This document shows, in pieces, positions 1 through 5,471 of a DNA stretch of 6,810 nt (position 1 is the first letter of the stretch; every line of letters starts with the position of its first letter). The translations under genes were made by a program, and so were the position numbers. Where the stretch lies: the NCBI GenBank assembly GCA_015484985.1, contig WFUL01000015.1, forward strand, positions 1 through 6,810, given 5' to 3'. Below the pieces are notes generated by a model. The model made no database searches, was not told the DNA's origin, and worked only from the letters and a program-made list of their open reading frames with translations. Source of the DNA: Anaerolineales bacterium. Lineage in GTDB: Bacteria > Chloroflexota > Anaerolineae > Anaerolineales > DRMV01.

Positions 1-347
1 CCCATGAGGTTGACACGGATTTGGTGGGCGATGTCCCGTTGGGGATCCATGGCCTCCAACCAGTTTAAACGGCCCAGACCCGCATTGTTCACCAAGACAT
101 CCACCCGTCCGAAGGAGGTCCAGGTGGTTTCCGCCAGGTGTTGGGCCTGTTCCCATTGGGTGACGTCGGTGGGTGCCACTAGGGTGCGCCCCCCCTTCCC
201 TTCGATCTCCCGGGCCAGGGCCTCCAGTCGTTCCCGCCGTCGAGCTGCCAGCACCACCCGCCATCCTTGCTGACCGAAGAGGCGGGCAGTGGCCGCCCCA
301 ATACCGGAGGAAGCGCCTGTAACCACCACGACAGGAGAGTCATTCAT
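1..347 (-). CDS. Short-chain dehydrogenase/reductase (SDR family), N-terminal part, cut by the window edge
   Basis: Classical SDR oxidoreductase, probably cytosolic and NAD(P)H dependent; the substrate cannot be told. The visible 115 residues form the Rossmann-fold half. The nucleotide-binding motif TGASSGIG is at residues 10-17, a basic pair follows strand 2 (R36, R37, which in this family favours NADP(H)), D61-V62 sits where the adenine ring is contacted, NNAG is at 87-90, and N113 in VNLMG matches the conserved active-site Asn. The catalytic Ser and YxxxK would lie beyond the left edge. The start at 347 is fixed by a strong AGGAGGT ribosome-binding site 8 nt upstream; an overlapping ATG at 343 is in another frame. 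It lies 61 bp after rnhB on the same strand with no clear promoter or terminator between, so it may be the distal gene of the same transcript. Family assignment is firm, specific function unknown. Confidence 0.93.
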   Translation of the reverse strand, partial: MNDSPVVVVTGASSGIGAATARLFGQQGWRVVLAARRRERLEALAREIEGKGGRTLVAPTDVTQWEQAQHLAETTWTSFGRVDVLVNNAGLGRLNWLEAMDPQRDIAHQIRVNLM

Positions 348-408
348 GAAGCGCGACCTCCTGGAGAAGAGTTCACAAACATAAACACCGTCGTGTACCA
401 AAGGTTGC

Positions 409-1053
409 TCAATCTCGGGGAATTTCGGTCCGTTTTGGGGCCACGGGGGCGAACCGCCGTCGGTGCACCGGCGCAGGTCCCAGGGTGGCCAGGGCGGTCC
501 GATGCGTCCGGGTGCCGTACCCTTTATGACGGGCGAAGGCATATCCCGGCCAGCAGCGGTCCAGACCCTCCATGTAGGCATCCCGCACCGTCTTGGCCAG
601 CACGGAGGCGGCGGCGATGCTGAAGGACCGGGCGTCGCCTTTCGGTAGGGCTGTTTGGGGCTGCTCGATATCGGGGAGGAGGAGATGGTCCAGCAACAGG
701 TAATCGGGGGAAATGGGCAGGTGGGCCAGCGCACGCCGGAAGGCCTGGCGCGCGGCTTCGGGGACGCCCAGTCGGTCCACCTCTTCCCAGGAGGCCCAGC
801 CGATGGCCCAAGCGAGCGCGTGGTGTAATAGGACGGGCACCAGGCGGGCGCGCTGTTGCGGTGTCAGGCGCTTGGAGTCATGCAGGGTGTACAGGGAGGC
901 TTCCCGGATGGCCTCGGGGGGGAACACCACCGCCGCGGCGACAATGGGCCCGGCCAGGGCACCCCGCCCGACTTCGTCCAGGCCGGCCACGTAGCGGTAA
1001 CCTGCCTGCCACAGATGAACTTCAAGTTCCCAGGTGGGTGCAAGGAGGGTCAT
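409..1053 (-). CDS. rnhB: Ribonuclease HII
   Basis: Cytosolic endonuclease that cuts the RNA strand of RNA-DNA hybrids and initiates removal of single ribonucleotides misincorporated in DNA. The protein is 214 aa, usual for the family. The catalytic DEDD set is complete: D26 and E27 in GLDEVGRG, D122 in LLLD, and D140 in KGD, with the same 18-residue spacing between the last two as in the E. coli enzyme. HDSKRL (58-63), SIAAASVLAKTVRD (145-158), HKGYGT (176-181) and the C-terminal HRRRFAPV (197-204) are also typical. An in-frame ATG at 1146 would add 31 residues unlike the family and lies deep in the preceding gene. The ATG at 1053 with GAGG just upstream gives a normal N-terminus. Even so the gene overlaps the 3' end of the glycosyltransferase by 32 bp, which suggests translational coupling. 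Confidence 0.96.
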   Translation of the reverse strand: MTLLAPTWELEVHLWQAGYRYVAGLDEVGRGALAGPIVAAAVVFPPEAIREASLYTLHDSKRLTPQQRARLVPVLLHHALAWAIGWASWEEVDRLGVPEAARQAFRRALAHLPISPDYLLLDHLLLPDIEQPQTALPKGDARSFSIAAASVLAKTVRDAYMEGLDRCWPGYAFARHKGYGTRTHRTALATLGPAPVHRRRFAPVAPKRTEIPRD

Positions 1054-1774
1054 AGCGGCCTCGCCACGCGTTCCAGCGGATGGTGATGAGGTCCCAGGCC
1101 ATGCGCAGGGAGTCCTGTACCAAACGCACCCGGCTGTCGGGGTCAAAATACCAGGAGATGGGGATTTCCACGATGCGATAGCCCATGCGGCGGGCGATGA
1201 AGAGGACTTCCACGTCGAAGGACATTCCGGTGAGGCGCTGGCAGGGGAAGAGGCGCTCGGCCACGTCCCCCCGGAAGCATTTGAACCCGCACTGGCTGTC
1301 CCGAATGCCGGGCAGGGCCAGAAGCTGCACCATCCAGTTGAACACCCGGCCGATGATGTGGCGGTACCAGGGCTCGTGGTAGCGCACGGCCCCCGGCGCT
1401 TCCCGGGACCCGATGAGGATGTCCCCTTCCGGGGCCTGGGGCGGCAGAAAGCGCAAGATTTCCTCCACGGGCATGGACCAGTCCGCGTCGGCCAGGAACC
1501 GGTAGGTCCCTCGGGCGGCCAGCATGCCCATCTTCACCGCCCGGCCTTTTCCCCGCAAGGGGGTGTGCAGGGGGTGGATTTCCGGGTAGCGCCGGGCCAG
1601 TTCCTGAACGACTTCCAGGGTGGCGTCGGTGCTGCCGTTGTCCACCACCAGGATTTCGAAGGGGAAACCTTGGGTCCGCAGGAAATCCACCGCATGGGGC
1701 AGGGTTCGACGCAGGCGGTGGGCTTCGTTATAGGCAGGGATGACCACGGAGAGGTAGGGGCTTGTGTCGGCCAT
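1022..1774 (-). CDS. Family 2 glycosyltransferase, dolichyl/polyprenyl-phosphate glucosyltransferase (Alg5) type
   Basis: Probably transfers a sugar from a nucleotide donor to a polyprenyl phosphate at the inner face of the membrane, as eukaryotic Alg5 and DPM1 do; donor and acceptor are inferred. The 250-aa protein has the GT-A order: SVVIPAYNE (9-17), LVVDNGSTD (42-50), RGKGRAVKMG (74-83), the metal-binding DAD (96-98), then RDSQCGFKCF (158-167) and FDVEVLFIARRMGYRI (from 186), both characteristic of the Alg5-like branch. No transmembrane helix is apparent, so it would be peripheral. The start at 1774 has GAGGG upstream and lies 7 bp after the preceding stop. An ATG at 1816 would overlap the previous gene and add a serine-rich tail without homologous look. 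The neighbouring genes do not indicate a glycan pathway. Confidence 0.88.
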   Translation of the reverse strand: MADTSPYLSVVIPAYNEAHRLRRTLPHAVDFLRTQGFPFEILVVDNGSTDATLEVVQELARRYPEIHPLHTPLRGKGRAVKMGMLAARGTYRFLADADWSMPVEEILRFLPPQAPEGDILIGSREAPGAVRYHEPWYRHIIGRVFNWMVQLLALPGIRDSQCGFKCFRGDVAERLFPCQRLTGMSFDVEVLFIARRMGYRIVEIPISWYFDPDSRVRLVQDSLRMAWDLITIRWNAWRGRYDPPCTHLGT

Positions 1775-1781
1775 AAGGCCC

Positions 1782-2567
1782 TCAATCAAGGACGAAGAAA
1801 AGGATGAAGAAACCAATCACAATGAGAAGGTCAAGGGCGGCCAGGACGCCCAGGATGAGCCATTGGGTCCGGGTCAGGCCTCCCATCCCTCGCGCGGCGG
1901 TCCGGCGACGTCGTTGGCTTCGGATGGCGGCGGCCATCCGGCCTCTGGAAGCGTGGACCAAAGCGGTGAGCCACTTTTGGATTTGGGTCCGTTGATAGCG
2001 TCGCTGGCGACTCAGTTGTTCCAGGTAGCGTGGCAAACCATCCACCATGAGCGGCGAAACGGCCGTTTCTTCCCGCTCCACCGAGTCCACATACGTGGCG
2101 GGGTCGAGGAAGACCAGACGGGCTTCGATGGTCACCACGGTGGCGGTGAGATTGTTGAAGAATTCGGTTAGTTGCTCCCGTACCTGGAGGACTTCCTGGA
2201 TGGGGTCTGGCCGGTAAGGCCGGAAACGCTGCTTGCCGGTGTCGTAAACCCACAGACGGTTACCTTTGACCCGATAATCGCCTTTGAGCAAGGTGGGATA
2301 AAGGATATGAATGCCACTCGGACCCAGAAGAATGGGGGGAAGGGGTTGTCGTCGGTTGGGCCAGGGGGCGTTGAGCACCAGGATGAAGTATCGGTCCAGA
2401 TGTTCCCGAAGGAGTTCCGCCAGGCGCTCCTGGGCCGGGTAATTCCAGAACCAGGACAGGCCGTACTGTAGAGCCCCTTGCAGACGTTGGACAAGGCTCA
2501 GGGAGGCGCTGCGCCGGTTAGCAAAAGGCGCGAGATTGAGGATTTTCATTGGATTGATGGGAGGCAT
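1782..2567 (-). CDS. C-terminally anchored membrane protein with a degenerate NERD-like domain
   Basis: Function unknown. The 261-aa protein has three parts. Residues 45-108 resemble the NERD (nuclease-related) domain: a helix (ERLAELLREHLDRYF), then a strand-turn-strand ILLGPSGIHIL, then KGDYRVKGNRLW. Residues 120-215 are helical and charged. A basic stretch around 218-230 is followed by one hydrophobic helix (about 236-259) ending two residues before the stop, so it is a tail-anchored protein with the bulk predicted in the cytoplasm. In active NERD proteins the core reads like IDHVLVGPSGVFVIETK; here the Asp-His is PP (77-78) and the Glu-x-Lys is replaced by YPT (90-92), so nuclease activity is unlikely. 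The start at 2567 is supported by AAGGAGG 7 nt upstream. It lies 39 bp after metG and 7 bp before the glycosyltransferase. The NERD assignment is my reading and only moderately sure; the gene itself is solid. Confidence 0.75.
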   Translation of the reverse strand: MPPINPMKILNLAPFANRRSASLSLVQRLQGALQYGLSWFWNYPAQERLAELLREHLDRYFILVLNAPWPNRRQPLPPILLGPSGIHILYPTLLKGDYRVKGNRLWVYDTGKQRFRPYRPDPIQEVLQVREQLTEFFNNLTATVVTIEARLVFLDPATYVDSVEREETAVSPLMVDGLPRYLEQLSRQRRYQRTQIQKWLTALVHASRGRMAAAIRSQRRRRTAARGMGGLTRTQWLILGVLAALDLLIVIGFFILFFVLD

Positions 2568-2606
2568 ACTGTTCCCTCCTTTACAGGCGAAACACGCGGA
2601 GGGGCC

Positions 2607-4409
2607 TCAACGACCCAGTTGGGGCGGTTGACCCAGGCGGGCCCGTTCCTCCTCAACGATGGAGGGATCCAGTTTGCGTACCAGGGGCCTGGGCGGGTGC
2701 AGGGCCTGGCCCGAGGGTACGTCCTGGGGCTCCCAACGGGCGGTTTCTTTGTGGGCTTCGTAATGCAAAATGGACCGTTTGCCCCACTCGTCCTCGACTT
2801 CCTCCGTCACCAGGGCGCCAAAGAGAGGCTGGGTAAAGCCCAAGAGATGATGGAGGGCCTCAGAAGTAAAGGGAAGGTAGGGGGCCAGCAGAGTTTTCAG
2901 CCGGTTGATGGCCTGAATGGCGGTGAACATCACCGTGCCTGCTTCCTGCTTCCGTCCTTCTTTGACCAGGGCCCAGGGCGCGCGGCGTTCCAGATAGCGG
3001 TTGACCTCTCCCGCCAGCCGCATGGCTTCCACCAGGCCCGCCCGCAACTGCACCCGTTCCAGATGCTCGCCCACGGTGGTGAACCCCTGGTCGATTTGGG
3101 CCAGGAGTTCCCGGTCCTCAGGGCTCAACTCGCCTGGCTCGGGCACCCGGCCCTCCCAGTGCTTGTAAGTGAAGGAAAGCACCCGGTGGACCAGGTTCCC
3201 CCAGGTGGCCACCAGTTCGTCGTTGTTGCGCCGCAGGAAGTCCTCCCAATCCCAGTCCGTGTCCCGGCTCTCGGGCATGATGATGGTGAGGTAGTAGCGG
3301 AGAGGGTCGGGGTCGTAGCGGGAGAGAAAGTCCAGGCACCATACGGCCCAGTTGCGGCTGCCGGAAATCTTCTGGCCCTCCAGGTTGAGGAAGGCGTTGG
3401 CCGGCACGTCGTAAGGCAGGTTGAGGGGGCGAGGGGCATGGCCCTCGAACAGTTCGCCAAAGCGCGTCCCCGCGGCCATGGTTTGCGCGGGCCACATGAG
3501 GGCGTGGAAGGGGATGTTGTCCTTGCCGATGAAGTAGTAGAGCCGGGCTTCGGGGTTGTACCACCATTCGTGCCAGGCCTGGGGGTCGGCGTAACGCTGG
3601 GCCCATTCGATGGTGGCCGAGAGATAGCCGATGACGGCCTCGAACCACACGTACATGACCTTGTGCTCCCATCCCGGTACGGGAACGGGAATGCCCCAGG
3701 TCAGGTCCCGGGTGATGGGCCGCGGTTTCAGGCCTTCACTGCGCAGCACACCCAGGGACTGATGCACGACCAGGGGGCGCCAGGCGTCCTTCTTGGTTTC
3801 CAGCCAGGCTTCCAGGTCCTTTTGCAGTTTGGGCAGGTCGAAGTAGAGGTGTTCCGTTTCCCGAAGTTCGGGAACGCTGCCATCGATGCGGGAGCGAGGG
3901 TTGATGAGTTTCGTCGCGTCCAACAGGTTGCCGCACTTGTCGCACTGGTCTCCCCGGGCTCCGGGATACCCGCAGATGTAGCACGTGCCCTCCACGAAGC
4001 GGTCGGGCAGGAAGCCGAAGGAAGGGGAGTACCACTGCTGTTCTTTTTGGGCGAACAGGTATCCGTTGTCGTACAGGGCCTGGAAGATGGCCTGGGAGAC
4101 CTTGCGGTGATTTTCGGTATGGGTCGAGGTGTACAGGTCGAAGGTGATGCCGATTTTCTTCCAGAGTTCCAGGAATCGTTCGTGATAGTGCTGGTAGACC
4201 TCTTCTGGCGTCGACCCCTCATCCAGGGCCCGTACCAGGATGGGCGTGCCATGGGCGTCGGAGCCCGAGACCATGAGCATCCGCCGGCCCCGCATGCGCT
4301 GGTAGCGGGCGAAGATGTCCGCGGGTAGGTAAGCACCTGCCAGGTTGCCCACGTGGAGCAGGGCATTGGCATAGGGCCAGGCAACACCAGCCAGAATGGG
4401 GATGCTCAT
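2607..4409 (-). CDS. metG: Methionyl-tRNA synthetase
   Basis: Class I aminoacyl-tRNA synthetase that charges tRNA-Met in the cytosol. The 600-aa protein shows the Rossmann start VAWPYANALLHVGNL, where HVGN (19-22) is the HIGH motif; GSDAHGTPI (49-57); a zinc knuckle CYICG...CDKCG with Cys at 143, 146, 156 and 159; DLTWGIPVP (235-243); YVWFEAVIGYLSA (253-265); and FIGKDNIPFH (293-302). KISGS (347-351) is the KMSKS signature. The helical anticodon-binding domain follows, including the WGN (403-405) typical of MetRS. There is no C-terminal OB-fold (Trbp111-like) domain; the protein ends in a charged tail containing LDPSIVEEERARLG. The start at 4409 has GGAGGG 6 nt upstream. The gene lies 50 bp after the 102-aa ORF and 39 bp before the NERD-like gene. 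The last position of both signature motifs is not the textbook residue (see findings). Confidence 0.97.
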   Translation of the reverse strand: MSIPILAGVAWPYANALLHVGNLAGAYLPADIFARYQRMRGRRMLMVSGSDAHGTPILVRALDEGSTPEEVYQHYHERFLELWKKIGITFDLYTSTHTENHRKVSQAIFQALYDNGYLFAQKEQQWYSPSFGFLPDRFVEGTCYICGYPGARGDQCDKCGNLLDATKLINPRSRIDGSVPELRETEHLYFDLPKLQKDLEAWLETKKDAWRPLVVHQSLGVLRSEGLKPRPITRDLTWGIPVPVPGWEHKVMYVWFEAVIGYLSATIEWAQRYADPQAWHEWWYNPEARLYYFIGKDNIPFHALMWPAQTMAAGTRFGELFEGHAPRPLNLPYDVPANAFLNLEGQKISGSRNWAVWCLDFLSRYDPDPLRYYLTIIMPESRDTDWDWEDFLRRNNDELVATWGNLVHRVLSFTYKHWEGRVPEPGELSPEDRELLAQIDQGFTTVGEHLERVQLRAGLVEAMRLAGEVNRYLERRAPWALVKEGRKQEAGTVMFTAIQAINRLKTLLAPYLPFTSEALHHLLGFTQPLFGALVTEEVEDEWGKRSILHYEAHKETARWEPQDVPSGQALHPPRPLVRKLDPSIVEEERARLGQPPQLGR

Positions 4410-4459
4410 GGTCGACCCTCCGCTTCCTCATGGTGGTCAGGTTTTGGTACCTGTTTCCG

Positions 4460-4768
4460 TTAAATCTCCGGTACGCCGTCCAGTTCCTGGGAGCCTTCTG
4501 GGGAGGCTTCGTTGATGAGCCAGGGCTTGCCCTCCCGCAAGATGAGGGCCACATCCCCTTGAATCTCAAAGGTGTTTCCCATCAGACGGCGACGGCGACC
4601 CACCGCTACCCGTTTGCCTTCCGCCAGCCACTTCACCAGCGTCTCGCGGGGCAGGATTTCCACATCGGAGTAATGCACGAATCGACGTCGGTAGCCCCGG
4701 GCCCAGGCAACCCGGCCGTTTTCCCGATGCACCGCTTCAATGATGAAATCGTACTTCGGCTTTCCCAT
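4460..4768 (-). CDS. Small basic protein of unknown function (102 aa)
   Basis: I do not recognise a named family. The protein starts MGKPKYDFIIEAVHREN and is rich in arginine in its first two thirds (RGYRRRF at 26-32, and a KR...GRRRR cluster near 52-61). An acidic C-terminal tail follows (EASPEGSQELDGVPEI). It has no signal peptide, transmembrane segment or cysteines. The beta-like pattern and basic patches would fit nucleic-acid or ribosome binding, but that is only inference. The start at 4768 is chosen because GAGGTGAGG lies directly upstream; the open frame continues to an ATG at 4972, but that would run through the tRNA-Pro gene. It sits between tRNA-Pro and metG on the same strand, 50 bp before metG, and is probably co-transcribed with it. 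Confidence 0.78.
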   Translation of the reverse strand: MGKPKYDFIIEAVHRENGRVAWARGYRRRFVHYSDVEILPRETLVKWLAEGKRVAVGRRRRLMGNTFEIQGDVALILREGKPWLINEASPEGSQELDGVPEI

Positions 4769-4883
4769 GGCCTCACCTCGTGGCAGGGTCGAGAAGGTGG
4801 ATGTTGAAAGCAAAAATCCGTGAGGGAGCTGCATGCTCGTTGCCTGTACAGGGGTCGCTTGTTTGTTTTGGGAAAAGAACAAG

Positions 4884-4956
4884 TCGGGGTGGGCGGACTC
4901 GAACCGCCGACTCCCGCGCCCCAAACGCGGTGCGCTACCACCTGCGCTACACCCCG
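4884..4956 (-). tRNA. tRNA-Pro(UGG)
   Basis: Complete 73-nt cloverleaf. Acceptor arms CGGGGTG/CACCCCG pair fully, the D-stem is GCGC/GCGC, and the anticodon stem is CCGCG/CGCGG around the loop TTTGGGG. The anticodon is UGG (plus-strand positions 4921-4923), with G37 as usual for proline tRNAs. The T-arm is GGCGG-TTCGAGT-CCGCC, with discriminator A at 4884. The 3' CCA is not encoded (the next bases are CTT), so a CCA-adding enzyme is needed. A good promoter lies about 20 bp upstream and there is no clear terminator before the 102-aa gene, 115 bp downstream. Confidence 0.97.
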
Positions 4957-4976
4957 ATGCACTCCAGGGCAACCTT

Positions 4977-5005
4977 AGTATAAGACCGGCCCTGAGTCAC
5001 GTCAA
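4977..5005 (-). promoter_or_regulatory. Sigma70-type promoter of tRNA-Pro
   Basis: On the minus strand TTGACG (5000-5005) and TATACT (4977-4982) are separated by exactly 17 bp, close to consensus. Transcription would start near 4970, about 13 nt before the tRNA. It may also serve the metG gene series, since no better promoter is seen between 4769 and 4883. Confidence 0.78.
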
Positions 5006-5015
5006 GAAGGCGGAC

Positions 5016-5035
5016 AAGATATGTCATTGTTGCTC
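5016..5035. repeat. 20-bp direct repeat, left copy
   Basis: AAGATATGTCATTGTTGCTC occurs here and again, identically and in the same orientation, at 5280-5299. The copies bracket the palindromic element. This one ends 10 bp upstream of the -35 box of the tRNA-Pro promoter. It is either a long target duplication, a recombination scar or a paired regulatory site. Confidence 0.9.
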
Positions 5036-5279
5036 CTGGGGTCTGGACAAGAGTTTGGACAGCTGCTGCAAGCAGGTATACTTCAGGGCATAGGCCTGAT
5101 CGGGCACGGGACCGCCGGTAGAAAAGAGAGATAATGTGCGCAGCGGCGAAGCCGCTGCGCACATTATCTACTTCTTTCCTGCGGTCCAGGGACTGGTCAG
5201 GCCTGCGCGAAACGCTGTGTCCTTTCTGAGCAGGGGTCACCACCCTTGCTGTCCAAACTTTCGTTCGAGTCTCAGGGAT
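5036..5279. mobile_element. Palindromic non-coding element between the tRNA promoters, MITE-like or decayed insertion element
   Basis: This 244-bp stretch between the two 20-bp direct repeats is built as nested inverted repeats. Outermost is a perfect 12-bp pair, AGTTTGGACAGC (5052-5063) and GCTGTCCAAACT (5248-5259), with weaker similarity continuing outward. Inside are imperfect arms 5092-5147 and 5151-5204, which share AGGCCTGA at their ends, GGACCGC in the middle and the central hairpin. It contains no plausible protein. The 120-aa frame crossing it on the minus strand ends inside tRNA-Pro and looks random. Inverted termini, direct flanks and lack of coding sequence fit a miniature inverted-repeat element or a relic of an insertion sequence. 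No family is recognised, and the 20-bp flanks are longer than usual target duplications. The exact ends are uncertain. Confidence 0.5.
5130..5168. repeat. Perfect 18-bp hairpin at the centre of the palindromic element
   Basis: Left arm 5130-5147 and right arm 5151-5168 are exact reverse complements around the 3-nt loop GAA. The inner 12 bp are GC-only apart from a few A/T pairs, and the outer part reads GATAATG/CATTATC. No T-run follows on either strand directly after the GC stem, so it is not a good intrinsic terminator. It may be extruded as a cruciform or folded in RNA. Confidence 0.95.
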
Positions 5280-5299
5280 AAGATATGTCATTGTTGCTC
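5280..5299. repeat. 20-bp direct repeat, right copy
   Basis: Identical to 5016-5035 and in the same orientation. It ends 3 bp before the -35 box (5303) of the tRNA-Gln promoter, so whatever occupies it could touch RNA polymerase. Confidence 0.9.
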
Positions 5300-5302
5300 T
5301 GG

Positions 5303-5330
5303 TTGACATTTGGCCTGGGGGCGTTACAAT
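5303..5330 (+). promoter_or_regulatory. Sigma70-type promoter of tRNA-Gln
   Basis: Perfect -35 TTGACA (5303-5308), a 16-bp spacer and -10 TACAAT (5325-5330). The start is expected near 5337, only about 5 nt before the tRNA. It is the strongest-looking promoter in the window. Confidence 0.82.
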
Positions 5331-5341
5331 AAAAGCGCCGT

Positions 5342-5413
5342 TGGGGGCTCGTCTAATCGGCAGGACAGCGGACTTTGGATCCGCCGGTGCAGGTTCGAGT
5401 CCTGCGCCCCCAG
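5342..5413 (+). tRNA. tRNA-Gln(UUG)
   Basis: Complete 72-nt cloverleaf. Acceptor TGGGGGC/GCCCCCA with discriminator G at 5413 is a glutamine-tRNA hallmark. The D-stem is GTCT/GGAC, and the anticodon stem GCGGA/TCCGC encloses the loop CTTTGGA. The anticodon is UUG (5375-5377), followed by G37. The T-arm is GCAGG-TTCGAGT-CCTGC. The 3' end reads GCC then T, so CCA is not encoded. U34 of this tRNA is a known target class of MnmA, encoded just downstream. Confidence 0.97.
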
Positions 5414-5419
5414 CCTGGC

Positions 5420-5451
5420 AGGGCCCTGGTGTTGACCGAAGGGCCCTTTTT
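5420..5451 (+). terminator. Intrinsic terminator after tRNA-Gln, possibly leaky into mnmA
   Basis: AGGGCCC (5420-5426) pairs with GGGCCCT (5441-5447). A small GGT/ACC inner stem (5428-5430 with 5435-5437) can stack in the loop, and five Ts (5447-5451) follow. It begins 7 nt after the tRNA and ends about 20 nt before the mnmA start. The T-run is short, so read-through is possible, and no separate mnmA promoter fits in the remaining space. Confidence 0.72.
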
Positions 5452-5471
5452 CGTTTCCGGGAGTGAGGGTG

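Noticed and set aside
348..408. Promoter for the SDR gene
   Set aside because: TTGAGC and TTATGT-like hexamers are present but about 22 bp apart, too wide for a normal promoter.
1034..1807. 257-codon open frame on the plus strand opposite the glycosyltransferase
   Set aside because: It is antisense to a gene with clear GT-A motifs; its translation is His/Gly/Pro-rich without family features.
2478..4328. 616-codon open frame on the plus strand opposite metG and the NERD-like gene
   Set aside because: It lies wholly antisense to metG, has a biased Gly/Val/Arg/Gln composition and no domain pattern. Such long shadows are common in GC-rich DNA.
4858..4883. AT-rich palindrome (CTTGTT ... AACAAG) right after tRNA-Pro as a terminator
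   Set aside because: The stem is A/U-rich and mismatched in the middle, and is followed by CGACCCC rather than a T-run on the minus strand.
5130..5168. Central hairpin as a bidirectional intrinsic terminator
   Set aside because: No T-tract directly follows the GC stem in either direction, and the two flanking tRNAs are transcribed away from it.
5263..5271. GTTCGAGTC, resembling a tRNA T-loop, as a tRNA fragment or attachment-site remnant
   Set aside because: Only 9 bases match the nearby tRNA-Gln, the flanking bases do not form a T-stem, and no integrase gene is present.
4947..5309. 120-codon minus-strand frame across the intergenic element
   Set aside because: It reads through both direct repeats, the hairpin and the tRNA-Pro promoter and ends in the tRNA gene; no protein-like pattern.
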